From positions 8,839,501 through 8,903,500 of the forward strand of contig JAWUZG010000018.1 of the NCBI GenBank assembly GCA_036785705.1: a stretch of 64,000 nt of DNA, given 5' to 3'. This document shows, piece after piece, positions 30,201-45,200 of this stretch. The DNA comes from Acanthornis magna (taxonomy: Eukaryota > Chordata > Aves > Passeriformes > Acanthizidae). The position numbers were made by a program, and so were the translations under genes. Below the pieces are notes generated by a model, which had not been told where the DNA came from, made no database searches, and was given only the letters and a program-made list of their open reading frames with translations. Position 1 is the stretch's first letter. Every line of letters starts with the position of its first letter.

Positions 30201-33200
30201 AAGGAAATTATTTTCCTTTAATAGAATTCAAGTTTTCTATATTACATTGTATAGGAAAATATTGTTCTTTTCTTCCAAGCTTTTTTTTTTTTTTTAAACT
30301 ATAGCTTTATTCCTAGACAGAATCCAGGTATATCCACCCCAAAAGGGAAAAAACACACATATATTTCGGACATTATTAGTAAAAGAAAACAGACAAAGGA
30401 CAGCCTAAGCCGAAGTTAAGTAACTAACTTTAGGCCAAAGCTTCAAAACAGAACCTGAGCTTCCAAATTCTTATCTAGGTATCTAAATACTGGCCCAAAA
30501 CTTTCCAGTTGCTATGAATGAAAATAACTGCAGTCTTGGCAATTTTTAAAAACTTTTATCAGAAAGAAAGTTAAGTGTTAGAATAAGTTGCCTGTGGATA
30601 TTGACATTTCTAGTCTTTCAGTGAGCTTACCTGGATATTCTCCTAAAAGATATGTACAGCTCAAAACAACCAAGTACAATCCTGAGACAGAAACTACTCA
30701 CTGAAGTATTTCTCCTGAATGATGCATGAGGTCAAGTAAGTTCATCAATTCATCAAATGGCTTTTCCTGGTTCTTAACCTATTATTGCTCTTGCACTGCA
30801 TATGAATGTCTTATCACTTACTAAGTAAAGCAGTTGAACAGAGTGATTCCTCCTTAATAATTTGTTAGTACCAGTGGTTTTATCTTTTCATAATATGTGT
30901 GAATCAACACCATGCTTCTATATAAAAATCTTTTTTCTGTTTTTGCAACAACAGCAGCCTGACTACAGTTTCCTCTCACAGGCCATTAATCTTTCAGTAT
31001 TGGGGTGGAAGCCCTCCTAGGTATTCTTATCCTACCATAGAATTCAGAAAAGTAATATGCTTCTAAAGTCTCATTTTTATCATGTTGAAGTAAAAATAAA
31101 GAAAAAAAAAATCTCTGTAAATGGTATGCCCTGCATGCTCAACATGCGCAACAAACATCCTTAGCATCACATGAAATCAACATTTTGCTACTTTTCTTTA
31201 TACACAGCTTCTGAAGGAAAACAAGGTGGCAAGCACAATTCCTTCAGCTGCTTTCATAAAATGAAAGCCCTTTCACTAGCCAGTGTCAGCCTTTATCTGT
31301 AAACTCACCCAAGAAAACAGATTCTATTTCCAGATGCTCCGAAGGAAACAATTGTCTATTAAAGATTTGCAGTCACGTATATGTGAAAAATAACAGAAAT
31401 AAAAGGCCTCCAAATGGCAACCAATGTATCATTTTCTATATCTTTGTGACATTTCAGCAAAGAAACATTTTTTTATTCATATGTTACAGTGTATCTTACT
31501 GCAAACACTTAGTAAGATTTGCAGAGCTCCAGCTAGGAAATCAAATTTTGGGGCAAAATAGAAACCAGTGAAAAATATTTTTCCTTTGAATTTCAACAGA
31601 ATCTGTATTATTGAATCTGGTCTGCTAGAGTACAACACTGTCTGTGTTATACTTTCAGAAGTGCTATTTATATATTGTAACTCTAAGACCTTCTCTGTTT
31701 TCTTTACAGGAAATTAGTCTTTCACAATTAATGTCATAAAATGTTACAGCATCACTGTAGCAATACCACAGTTAATGTTTCTAAATGAAAGTGTTGTCTA
31801 TACATTGTTTTCAAATTCTTTTAAACAATTCTGACTTGCTGGATAAGGTCCTTTTCTCAGGTTTGTTTATGACATGGTCACTGTAACATGGAAACAAATT
31901 ACTTGGAAAGTGAAAAAAAATCAAACATTTTTCTGTTGTTCAAATTATTGTGTTTATATTGTTTAAAAATTATGTAACTGTTTCCACCATGTTGTTTCTA
32001 AAATTGTTATATGCTATTTTTATCATCTTCAACAGAAAAAGGGTTAAGAGTCATGATCAAAACGTCAGATATGCTAGTAAGGATGTTTCTTATTAAGATT
32101 TTTTTAGCTCGAAATGGGGGAATTTGGAATCTATTTTATTAGGAAACTAACTAGGTGATGATTATTTCAAGTGGCATATTTTGGTGGGCAGAAGAAAACC
32201 ATCCTATCATACTTACGTGATCACAAAAAGGAGAGGTTAAAAAAAATCCCAAAACAACATAGTCAACTGATGTGCAAAACCACAGATAACATAAAAAAAA
32301 AGTCCGAGAAGCAACTCCTAAGTATTGTGCCTAGTGCATACTGTAGTTTTTTAAACATATATCAGTAGTTAATCCAGCAGTCTCTTAACATCCAGGAATG
32401 CTTCCCAGTTCTCCATTCCAGATGCATGCCATGGCTATATCCTGGGGCCCTATCAAACACGGGCGAGTGGTCTCTACTCCTGTGCACTGCTCTCCAAGCA
32501 AAGAGCACACAGGGAGAGAGGCTGCAGGCTAGGCAAGGCATGATGCAGCAAGTCCCAGAACCTATCTGCCCAGAGTCAAAATCCTGAAGTATACCCAAAT
32601 ATGTCATCTGTGCACAGCAAAAACACACAAGATAGTATTTAGTTGCATTTTGCTAAATATATATACCTTATGTCATTTCTTTGTAGCAAACCACATCCAG
32701 AGTATTTCAAATAACATGTACATATGAGTAACTTACTTTTATTTCCAACCAAGGCCACAAGTGGCTGTGTTTCTGATTCTTCATTCACTTTTTTTACCAC
32801 ATTATACCAGTCTTCCACATTTTCAAAACTCTGGGCATTGGTAATATCATAAACCAAGAGAATACCCTAAATAAAAAGAAATATTTAAAATGTTACGGAT
32901 TGTAAAAGTATTTAACATGGAAAGATTTGCGTCAGTCTAAATTATTGTTATTATCACCATAAAACAGAGCATTAACAAATAATGGTATCACATCTTTCGA
33001 GGGTCAGTAAAAGGAATTATAAATTTCTATAGACATACACATTATTACAGTATTTCTCCTGCATTTCATATGTTCTAAATTCACATTAACTGAACTACAA
33101 TGGCAGAAAAAAAATGGCAACACAGTAAAGAGCACAATTAATTATATAAGAACTATTACAAACTGCATATGCTTTATGATAAACCCAAAATTGCATTTCA

Positions 33201-36200
33201 CAGTAATAGGAAGATAAAAATTACACTGGAGAAGGACTTTCATTTTAGCTAATATTAGTTGTAGTTTCATTGTTCCTTTTTTTGGAGAAAAAAAAAAAGT
33301 TCAATTTTGCATTTCTGCACGTTGTCTGTCATGTTTCTGCTGTTTCTCAGGGATAAAGGGCAGATTCCATTACTTCAGTGTTGTAAAAGGTAAGTAAGAA
33401 GCACTGGCGAGACTTAAACTTTCAAAAGAGAACCTAAAGACATGGTCAGAACTCAAAAAGAAGGAGTCCCATACATTTCAGAGGTTTTGGGTCAAGCTAC
33501 AGGTGACAAATACTCAAAGCAGACACTGCTGACAACTGCTCTGCACTAATATCCAATATCATAAAGCACAGCCTATTAACAGTCCAAATGTTATCCTTGT
33601 CCCCTCTACAATTCTAAGATCATCCCTCAGATCTCAATTACTCAGTCTTCTGCCCCTCCTTTCCACTACACCCTAATAAAGTCAGTATCTTGTAAATGAG
33701 GAATAAAGTCAGAACTGGCTTCAATCACACTTGTTCTCATGGAGTTCACACCTGGGAAAAAAAACCTACACCTGCACACTGTGTCACAGGAAATTTTCAC
33801 TAATATTCTGAAAAAACAATTCGATGTATACAAAAAATAGCTGGGTCAATGACCTACTGTCAATAGAAAAGATTTTTCAAGTTTTTTCAGGCATTTGTCT
33901 GGGCCCAGTTTTAACTAATAGTTTCACAAGGAGCGTCTTAGATCACAAGAGTGAACACTTACTTAATAATTTCACATATGACAACAAACTAGTAAAGACT
34001 GAAAGATTATCTGAAGAGAGTTTAGATTTTATTATAAAAAACAATGTAAAGATATTAGGATGCAATTCAATAAATACCGTGACAAGTTCAAAGGAAGTCA
34101 TAATCAAGTGCACAGCAGGAAGCATCTGGCTTTGTAGCAGGTTCCATACAATAAGATCAAAGAGTTAGAGATCATAGTTGAATATGTCAAGCCTACTATG
34201 CAAATATCATGCTGGCATGAAACATTCCAGGTGAAATAATGCATCTATCTTTAGACACTTGAATGTCAAAAAAAGGGTAGACTAGAAGAAACCAGTAACA
34301 GTTTCATAGGTATAGAAACCATGACTGATATGAGAAAAATGGAAAAAAGAAAATTGACTGCTTCAGCAAACACAAGACTTATGGCAGGCATGATGATAAG
34401 TTTTAAGAGAAGGTAACAGAGGTTCTCTTTGTATATGCTCTTACACATAGTTTGCAGAAGCCACTAAATTGGTAAGACCAGCCAAAGCGCCCGAGGGCAG
34501 GGTTACCACAAAGGGATATGCAGACATGCTCAAGGAATGGGTGAACAGGAAACTTCCAACATTCAACAACTGCAAAGCCCTGCAGCTGGGGAGGAATGAA
34601 CAATACAGGCTGAGGGGAGCAATACATGACTGGCTGGGGAGCAACTGAAAATGACCTGCAGGTCTGGTCAGACAAGCAGGCCAAATCCCAGCCAGCAACA
34701 TTCCCTGGCAGCAAGGATGGCCAATGTGATCCTGGGCTGCATTAGAAGAAGCACTGCCTCAAGACCAGGGAGCTTTTCTACTCAGCACTTGTTGGATCAT
34801 ATCTGAAAGAATACATCCAGTCAGAACACACCCTTGGGCCCCACGCAACATCAGAAAAGTAGTGTAAGTTCAGCAGAGGGCCACCAAGATGCTCAGAGGC
34901 TGGAGCACTTGTTTTATGAGGAAAAGATGAACAAACCCAAATTCTTCAGCATAGAGGTTTTTACCACAACAGCACTCTACAAGCAACTTTGTATGACATA
35001 GATAATTAATGAAAGGCTAGTCATAACTCCATGGCTAAAATTTATTTCTCCTTTTTTTATTTAACAGAGAAATCCCATAATTGCTTTAAAAAAAATACAT
35101 CACATTTTCCACAAACTTGCAGTATATGGAATACAGACCAAGTAGACAGCATAAAAGCTGTTGTTTCCCTATTATGTGTAAGGAATTAAGAAGGAAAATT
35201 AACACTGGCGTTTTTACAACAAAAGTAGTGTATTTCCCTGCCATGAAAAAGGTTTGAAACACATGGTAGATGACGTGCCAAGAACAGCACACTGATTCTC
35301 TAGTCTCCAGCAATGTGGCAAATAGTCCCCGCTTGCATAATTGCACTCTAGTAAGAGAGACGTTCTGCCTACATTAGTGCATATGTGAGTGCTTTTTGTT
35401 TTGGAATTATAGAGCATTTTCAGAAATAGGTCACTGGAAACTGAGAATATTGCAGAAATTATTTGCTGCTCCCTGGAGAAGGTACAGTCTGCAGTACTCC
35501 TATTAACAAGCCAATTTATGATGTAGCATATGCCAGATCTTAAAGATAATTTAAACTAGATATGTGGGTAGGGGCAGCAATTACAGGTAAGATATGGGAG
35601 CGGTTCTGAAAGATTTATCACACAAACAGCAGCAGTGTTATTTTAAAACAGAACTGCTAGTATGGAAGTGTTGTAACCAGGCAGTACATTCATACTGATA
35701 ATCAAAATTTAAGAGGTGTCAAGTTTATTTCAAGATTTGTCACAATAAAAGGAAGCTGGAGAAAACAATAATTAAAAATGTATGTTTTCTTTTTCATTTG
35801 TCCTCAGCCATCCTCATTCTGTGACTGACTTTTGCATCAAGGAACTAAATTAACTTTCAGATTTTCATTAATATTATAAAGTAAGTCAGGCTGAAATTCT
35901 AGAGTATTTTTTCTAGTGACAGAATATTACTTTAGTAAAGAGCAGCTTAATTGTTGCAGAAATGTGCAGATAAAAGCAGTTTTTTGCAAATGAAAGCAGC
36001 TTACAGTCCACAAATACTTAACCACTGCTGTCTTTGCTGATACTGAGAACATGGTCACTCAGATACATGTGATTAAGTTGCCATAATTGAATGATTTACT
36101 CTCTATCAATACAGCTGTGGCAATTGACTACACAATTACTCTTAACATCTCTCAATTATGAGATAAATGTGGTAGTTTTAAACAGCTTTCAGTCAGTGTT

Positions 36201-39200
36201 GATTATTAACACCTTGTATTTATAAAGAACAAAGAGCTCTTTTTTCCCCACAGCTTGCAGAGTTCTTCTGCCCCACCGCTGAAATTCAGCTACCAAGATG
36301 GGATGCAGTAAGTACATTGTTCTTAATGAGCAACATCAGAGAAAAAAATGGACAGGAGGAAAGCAACTGCTTCAAGACAGCAAGTGAATTGCAATTTCTC
36401 CAACTGCAACCATGCAAGCAAATTACACAAGTTCTCATGCTCAAATCTGCCATTCTTATTTTAAAACATGGCATGGGAGATAGGGCTTCTCAATCAAAAT
36501 ACAGCATCTTAACAGTAACCTAACCAAAAGATCTATCCTAGAGAACTGATTCAGCTCTCATGAGAGAGAAGGAAACCTCAAGTGGCAAGTGTTTGCAGCA
36601 AAGTATAGATGGATGCTCCACTTACTCTTCCTGATATCCTGACAAAATTTCAACCAAGATCAGGTGAACTGTAGACCATAATCTTTTCAGTTCCTATAGA
36701 TTCTCTAAACTTCCATCTCCAGCTGGCCATAGAATTTTATAATTGTATTTATAAGTAGGCCTACCATACACATATAAATCTGAGCACAAAAACAAGAATT
36801 CAGCCACTCACAATTTCTGAATCTCACAATGATCAAATAGACAGAAGCCTACACAAGGCTATGGGCATCTACAAATACTAGATAAAGTCACAATGCCTAC
36901 CACAGGTAAGCTACAAACAATTCCCCACATGTACTTTAAATCTGAATTATTTAGATTTGAATACACAGATGAACACAATTTCTGCAACAGATCCAAATCA
37001 TCTGTTTTATCTGTTTCTGTACAGCTTGTGTACTTTGTAAACAAGATGTTTAAAATCCTAGCTGCTCCACATATGCTGACCAAGTGCAACACATCATAGG
37101 CACATACACTTTTTTTGTAGCAACCTTCACTCGAGTTACTTCAATATTTTAAAGTCTTTCTTGCACTGGGGAACCCCAAACTGAACACAGTACTCCAAAT
37201 GTAGCCTCAAAAATGTCAGACAGCATGATATTCACTTTGCTTGACTTGAGTACTTCATCCTTACTAACACAGCTCAGTATTCAATTAGCTTTTACTGTTG
37301 CAAGGGTGCATTGCAAACTCCCATTCAACTGGTTTTTACCCCAGTAAGACATTCATCTAAGAGCTTTTTCCTCCAAAGTCTTTTTACAGAATGACTGAGG
37401 TTTGAAAGAACCTCTGGAAGTCATTTGGTTCAATGCTCCTGTTCAAGCAGTGTTTCTCAAAGCCAGCTGCCCAGGATCACCTCCAGACAGCTTCTGAGTA
37501 TCTCTGAGGATGGAGACTCTACAACCTCTCTGGTAAACTTGTGCTAGTTCTCAGTCACCCTCATAGTAGAAAATATGTTTCCTGATGTTCAGAAGGGCCC
37601 TCCTGTGTTTCAGTTTGTGCCCATTGCTCTGGTCCTGTCAAAAGACACTACAGAAAAAAGCCTGGTTCCCTCTTCCTTGCATCCTTCCTGCATGGATGTA
37701 TATATACTGATTAGCCTTCTACTGTCCAGGTTGAACGGACACAGCTCTCTCAGCCTTTCTTCATAGGAGAGATGCTCCAGACCATTAATCAGCTTTGTGC
37801 CCTTCACTGCACACTGTCCAGTTGATTCCCAGCCTGCATAAGATTATTCTGTACCAGCTGCAGGACTTGGCATCTGTCATCAGCTGAACCTCACAAGGTT
37901 TCTGTTGGTCCACTCCTTTAGTTGGTCATGGTCTCTCTCAGTAGCAGCCCTACCCTCCAGCTCAGTGATCATTCCTCCCCAGTTTGCTGCTCTTCATAAA
38001 CTTACAAACAATGCTCTGTTCCATTGATCAAAGAATTAGTAAAAGACACAACTCCAGTACCAACCCTTAAGAAATAAAACTTATAATCAGGCACCAGTGA
38101 GACATTAAGCTATAGACCTTTAAATTCAGCTGTCCATTCAGATTTTCAGTCAATTTACGGTCCACCCATCCCACCTGTATCTCTACATATTATAATAGTA
38201 TTATGGGAGATTATGTCAAAGACCTTGCTGAAATGAAGATAAATGACATTCACTGCTCTCCACAGAGCTAACCATTTAACCACAGACAGCAATCAAATTG
38301 GCTGGGCACAATTTACCTTTGCTAATTTCATGCTACCTCTTACCAATTACTTTCTTGCTGTTTTGTTGTCCATTCACAGGAATTTTTATCCGTATTCAGA
38401 AGAATTTTCCTTTATAAATACTTTACCTGTTCTACTTTGCCTTTCCTCTTTTTCTTATAAAAAGCTACAGATATTCAACATGAAATAAGCTTCTGCCTAG
38501 AAATAAGCAGAAAGCAGTGCCTTTCCAAACTATTCATGGCATTTCATGAATAGATGAATATAAAGACAGTTTTACGTGTCTTTAACAGGCACTGCTACAA
38601 AGTTAAAGGAAAGCATGTTAGAAATCAACTTTGCTGATAAGAAGCCTCTTACAGACATTGGCAATACATGCCAACACTGGGAGAGAAAAATCACTAGTCC
38701 ATTAAAAAAAATAGGGTTACAATGAGGACTGGGGGAGAAACTTAAAGAGATTGGACGTAGGGGTTTTTGGCTAATGTTTTCTCAATGACTGAAAAAAATC
38801 AAACTTTAGTCTTATTGATATCAACTGTTTATCCACTTTTGGGCACTGGTACTAACTTTTTGACCTGCTATTTTTGATAAGAAACTCCTAAGTCTATCAC
38901 CAAATTCAATACAGGCAAAGCTAATAGCCTTTTATTTCCTTCATTAAATTTACTTTGGGCATATGGCAACAATTTGTGATTAATCAAATTCCCTCTGTCA
39001 TGAAAGCCACTTTCTACTATTGCCTGGTAGATCTGTAACAGGTCAGCAAATCGTTTTTTATTTTACAAAAGGAATATGCTATAAAACAGATGCAACAGCT
39101 AAAAAACATTCAGACATCTTTTTTGACAGTGACAAAATGTTACATTGACAGGTTTATCTCTATCCAATTAACTAATAAATCCCAATCTCTTTCATTAGCC

Positions 39201-42200
39201 ATTCCTGTGCTGTTTAACATTATCTAATAGAACATGTTATGCCTATTGTTCTCACTACAAACTCCAAATTAAGGAACAGAGTACATTTTAGGATCACCCA
39301 GGCTAAGAAATTTGGCATATAGTAGATCCTCCTAAATGACCTCATGACTCCATATACTGTTATAATATTTAGCTCTTAATCCTACCATCCACTTCAAGTT
39401 ACTTAGTTAACCTCAAGATAAAATTAATTTTCATTGGACAGGAGTTCTGCAAAACTATTTAGCTACCTGGTTCTCTCCTTTTGTTTGCCCTCTTATAACC
39501 CCAGTTGCATGTATGAGTTTAATGGTGTAGGATTGCTCTTAATTTCCTCCTTCTACTTTCTCCCCCCAGGAGGCAGCTGTTCTGAAAGCAGCCACTCTAT
39601 CTACCATGTGGATATCCAAATAGCCTTTACTATTTACTATGATTGCTTTTCTTAAGACACAAAGCCTGGAAACAACCATCTGTTCTTGAAAGTTATTCAG
39701 TTCTATAAAGGCACACTCTTGCTTTGCTTTTTATGTCAGCTCAAAAAAAATAGCTACACACCAAAATTAAATTAGCATATTAATATATATTAAGTTTAGA
39801 TGAACAGACATTCAACATTTTTGAGGTTTATGAAACAACAAACTAAAAACTATATATAATGTATGTATCATTTTAAGGACAAAGTTTCAATTTATATCAT
39901 TGTTATAAATACAATTATCAGCATTTATACTGTACCTGAGCTCCATAAATATATTTATCCAGCATTTTGCCTCCTATCGTTTGTCCCCCTACATCCCACA
40001 CTTGAAGAGTAACATTCAAATTTCCTGGAAAAAAAAATTATACATATATTGTGTAACCTGGAAAGTTTAGATACAAATAAATTCAACAACAATAGCTTTT
40101 AACAAGTATGCAAGAAATACAAACTAAATTTCAAAACAAAAATTATTGTATCATCTAGGAAAAAAGTCATTTATGTCCAGCTAAGTCATTACGATACAGT
40201 AAAATTATAGCTAGATATTAAAATATCTAATATTAACATAAAATATCTGGAATTGCATAAAGTATAAAACTCCTCACTAGAAATTATGTAACATATTCCA
40301 CTGACAAAACATGTAAAACTTTGCGAAGAATGTTCTATAGCCTGGTACTTGGAACTGAAAGGTAACATAATTATGCCAACTTATCCACATTATTTCATGA
40401 TGTGTGTCCTTTCCTCACCCCCTCTCCAAATCTTCCTTACAAATCAAGAAGCAAGGAAAATCTTCATGGTAACTTCATTTTGGTAGTGATGCAGATAGTA
40501 GTATACAGTTACAGAATTATATCATGACAAAGTAAAAAAATGGAAATACTGACACACATCTAAGTTGAGGATGCAAACTATGATTTCTTCCTCCACTCAC
40601 CACCTAAAACATAATGCTAAATTAGACATGATTTACAGCATTTCATCTTCGAAGAATCTACACCAAGAATAGACCTTCCTTTCCACTCTAAACCATTTTT
40701 AAGCTATGTTGAAACTGTTAACAGGTTTTTAAAAATTAAGCTAACAAAAAAAACAGTGTAAATACAGAATATTTAATATCCTACAAATCTTAAATATTTT
40801 GCAAGCCAACTCAGCAACTCACAGACCAAAAATACACACAGAAAGGTATGTCACCATATACATACAAACATATTAAAGTATAATTTCTCACATTTTGCAG
40901 GGTAAGAGCTTTTTTCAGTACTGTACTGATTACTTGGGAGCACCAGAGTAAGAGCTGATGAAGAGTTTTCTAATCTACATACAACTCACATGACTTACAT
41001 GTTAATACCAATTCTACATACAAATACTCACAACTGCCTATTAATTTTACTTGTAGATTTTTAAAAATGCCACAAATTTCAAATCACAACAACTGCAAAT
41101 TGAGTGAAAACGAACACATTATTTTGGGTTGCTAAGAAAGATATATTCCTAATTCAACCATTTTATGTAGTTGACACTCCTGTTTTACACCATGTGATCC
41201 ACTCAGCTGTATAACTAACATGCTCACATTGGCTACACAAGGGAATGTGCTCCACGGAAATGTATCAGAGCACTAGGTGAAAATAACCAGCAAGTTATAA
41301 CTACATAGCTGAATATATGCTACTCATGTTATTAAATACACCACATTATATTTTTATAATGCACCTTGCTTTAATCTGGTTAAAAGAGCAGATTTCCAAA
41401 ACTACTACTTCAGTCTCAAAAATACAGAGATGAATGTGAGACAGTACTATCAAGCTACACTGAGTTTTATGCAATACCAAGAGAATTTCTACATGGAGCT
41501 TAGACAACACATCATAAACACTCCAGTTCAATAAAGGCAACCTTTTATAGTCAACAAAAAGCTTATTTGCTTTGATAATGCATATACTATGTATTAATTA
41601 ATTAATTATTTTAAAAGCTTAGAACATAAGTTTTTGGTATGATTGCAAACAAAAGCAGGAAAGTCTTCCACAAAGCATCTAGCATGGATAAACTAGTGCA
41701 CCCACAGTCTGAAAAGACTATACATCCTCAGTGGGTAAACAAACTATGCAGGCTCAAGGGCTCACCAGTATTCTAACCCTATGTATTCTACTAGAAAGTC
41801 ACCATGTCATTCATGTCAGCTATTTTGGAAAAAAAAAAAAAAAGCCTTTATAAATATAATCACTTTCAAACTCAATAATTTTCAGATGCCTAATTTTGTG
41901 TTGGAGTGCTCTAAAAAGTTTCAACTTGATTTTTCCTCCTAAGAAAATAATTATGCACAGTATACTGGTCTTAGTATCTGAATAACTGCATGGAATGACC
42001 TGAGAAATTTTAGTGCAGTAAGTTAAATTAAGTCTAACTGTGACTGTTCAACTAAAAAATCTCCAACTAGAAATTATTTACTTTGCTTCATTAACAACAG
42101 AAAAAAGAAATGGGGGGAAAAAAGATTGGTACGCTCATTTAAGGTGAACTTCTTAATTAGGAACTCGATAACTATGAAATTCATGCTGATCATCTCCCGT

Positions 42201-45200
42201 GTAAAATGCTTCATTTTCCCTTTTTTTTTTTTCAATTAGGTTCTGTAATATTTGCTTTGTGCTCAGATTGATTCTGGGGAAGAAAGAAGGATGTTAGCAT
42301 TATTCTGACAAAAGGAAAAAATGCAGGCAATTAACCTAGCAAATATTTCATTAACAACTGTGATAGTAACACAGAATGTTTTCTGCAAAAAGCTTGAAAT
42401 CTTTTATTTTTTCAATTTAACGGGAACATACAAACTAGAAACTTGCAACAAAACAAAAAGAAACCATGCATAATAAGACAGTTCTTGGAAAAAGTCTTAA
42501 CATACCAACAAAAACTGAAGAATCTCATCAAAATAACACGTAATACACTGATAAGGAACAAGAAAAGCCCAGCACTTCTCTACTGTGTAGAAAATGCACA
42601 AAAATGCAGAGTTGAAATAAGCGAGGCAGCATAGTGCAGGTGTGTAGATTGCTTCTGGTACGAACTGAAGCCACTGCGCTGCTGCAGCACTGACCCTCCA
42701 GGAAGACACTTGGTGCACTGCTTAACCTTACTTCAAGTGTTGCACAGTCAAGATGGAACTAAAAACACAAGTCTGACCACTTTTTACACCAACGACTTTA
42801 AAAAATCCTTTTAGCAGAAGAATCCTGTTTACTGAACTGCACCCACAACCTCCCAAAATGTATACAACTATGGCTCTTAAGAGTCTCTATCAGCAGACCC
42901 TCTGACCAACAGATACACTATTTAAGCACTAAAATCTACACCATGGCTGCATCCAGACTATACAGGATTCTGCATCAATAAATATAAAGAAACTGATTTG
43001 CATTTAAAGTATTTTGAATAAAGTGCATGAAGTGAACTTGTCATGTTGAACACTAGAAGTCACATTGTTAAAAATTCACCAAAGGATTTCCTATTTCTAT
43101 TAAACTGTATTGTTTTACCATGTAAAAGGTTTACTATTTTCACTGCAAAACTGCATTAGTTATTAAAACAACTGGAGACAAATGCCAGTGTTATCTTAAA
43201 AAAGAAAAAAAAAACAGAAAAATAGTACTTTATTTTATAAGTTGAAACATATTTCAGTGTGGCCTAATGTAAACTTCTATGTAATTCTAGAAATCCATAA
43301 TTTTAACTTCAGGAATCTTTGCTTACACTGAAGAAAAATATCAACTGCTGAACCACAGTTATTCATCAATTCTCCTACTGAATAAGAGAAATCAACTTTT
43401 TTCTTCCTACTGATATACACGTAATTTCTGTGCAGTGGTATGAATTAACCTTTCAATTAAACAGAGCAGCTCTGCAAACCCAGAACTAATAAAGAAATTA
43501 GAAAAATCCATTTACTAAAGTAATGCTTCCCATTCTGGTATTTAGAAATGTTACCTCCCTCTCTCTCACTCCCCACGACTAGTCCAGTCTACCCATAAAA
43601 TAGAGAGCTATATACACCGAAACACATATATAGGCACAGGTAAAACCAGAATGACAACCTACAGAAAAACATTTCTTCCTGAATATAAATACAAATGCTA
43701 CTGTTTTGAGGAAAACATATGTACAGACTTCTTGGTGCTATTTTTACCTACATTCTGATTTTATTACAAAATAAACTATGAATGAATGAAATTCACACAC
43801 AAAATAAACTAAGAACAAAAATGAATGAAGAAATAGTTGATAATTTTCCAAATTTTCTATTCAACAAGAATATTTAAAATCCCAGTAATGTACTAATAGC
43901 CTCTGTATGCTTAACAGCTGGAAAAAAAACTTGCAAAATACAAGTTCTCAGCATGCACACTGCATGATTTGTGTACACATTCTACTTGCAAGTACTGCTG
44001 TTAAGTATTATGCACACTGGTATTTTTAGAGGCATGAGCAGGACAATAAAAAAATTATTCTGTTGATTTTATGGAGAAATAAGCACTAGAATTGGTACTT
44101 AATCATTCACCAGATACTAAAAAAGTACAGCAAAATGGCCAAACCAATACAGTGAACACAGGAATAGTCTGAAAAGATTATTCTGTTTCACTTAAGAAAA
44201 TACATAAACACAATCAAGAAATTATTTCCAATATAATTTTTTTTTTTAAGTTCAAGAATTGAATACATTTTCATATCAGGTTACAGGTAAAACACTTAAT
44301 TTCTGAGTTTCCTTCCCACCCTCCACAAGGAGAAGACAAAACTACAGAACTTGCATCAACTTTATCAAATCTCACTACAGCTTTTAATTACACACGCTTT
44401 TTCTAACTTTTGGTTTCTGAATCCAGAAGTAAATGTTTTTAATTAAATACTTGCATACTTTGAATATAAGCACACACAACCCAGTGAAAAGACATATTTC
44501 AAACCCCCAATTGTTCACAGACAAACTTAACCAGCAATTATTCTTTTTTAATTATTTCTTTGCATTTTCCATGCAGTGTGCTGCAACTGGCATCTAAATC
44601 GTTTCTTTGCCGTCGTGAAGTGAAACATCTTGAATGCTCAAACTGTATTTTTATGAGTGCCGAGGGACCCTAAATTTTAGTGGTCTATTAAATGCCAGCA
44701 ATTTCATGCTGCCTTGCATAAAACAGCATTCACATATTAGAGCACTGTGAGTCCATAGCTGCATTATGCTTCTCTCACACCACTCAAATATGAGTTGTGT
44801 ATTTCATTAAAATATATATATATTTCTTTCAAAACACATATACTTTTTCAATTAACATGTTTAAAGTTCCATTTCATTGTTGCGTGTTACACTACCCATA
44901 TGAAAATTGAGCGCATTCAAGCAGTGATAATAAAATTCATCAATATAAATAGGATTCCTTTTATTTGAATTCAGTGTTTTACTTAGAGATGTAAGTTGCA
45001 AATGCATAACTCTTTGTCACCTGGCAAGAATGTACAAACAAAATATTCTCTGAACGACCTAATTTACTTTGCCATAAAAATCACCGCACTAAGCTTCTTT
45101 AGTATACACTACTCTGATGAATCTGTTTCTGCAAGTCTTGCTGTCACCCAACCTTTCAGTGTTAGTTTTTATTCTCTTACCTGGCAATAATATCCTTCTC

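Larger units (their letters stand above)
273..32736 (-). other. RAB28: RAB28 intron 4 (32.5 kb)
   Basis: This is the longest intron in view, bounded by GTAAGT and TTATTTGTAG. It is mostly AT-rich unique sequence. No skipped RAB28 exon was recognised. Short open frames throughout have no recognisable protein similarity and often overlap on both strands. Slightly GC-richer islands of unknown origin occur at about 2.4-2.6, 11.9-12.35, 12.8-13.1 and 16.7-17.5 kb. Homopolymer runs occur at 4730-4745, 18840-18856 and 26827-26857. Confidence 0.9.
32867..39935 (-). other. RAB28: RAB28 intron 3 (7.1 kb)
   Basis: This intron is bounded by a GTACAG donor and a TTTATTTAG acceptor. It contains the clearest intronic repeats: a plus-strand CR1 fragment at about 34.44-34.99 kb and nested minus-strand CR1 copies at about 37.13-38.27 kb. 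The rest is AT-rich without recognised features. Confidence 0.9.

Noticed and set aside
33824..34168. 114-codon plus-strand frame before the CR1 fragment in intron 3
   Set aside because: No similarity to CR1 ORF2 or any other family was recognised, and it is overlapped by an antisense frame. It could be unrelated intron sequence.
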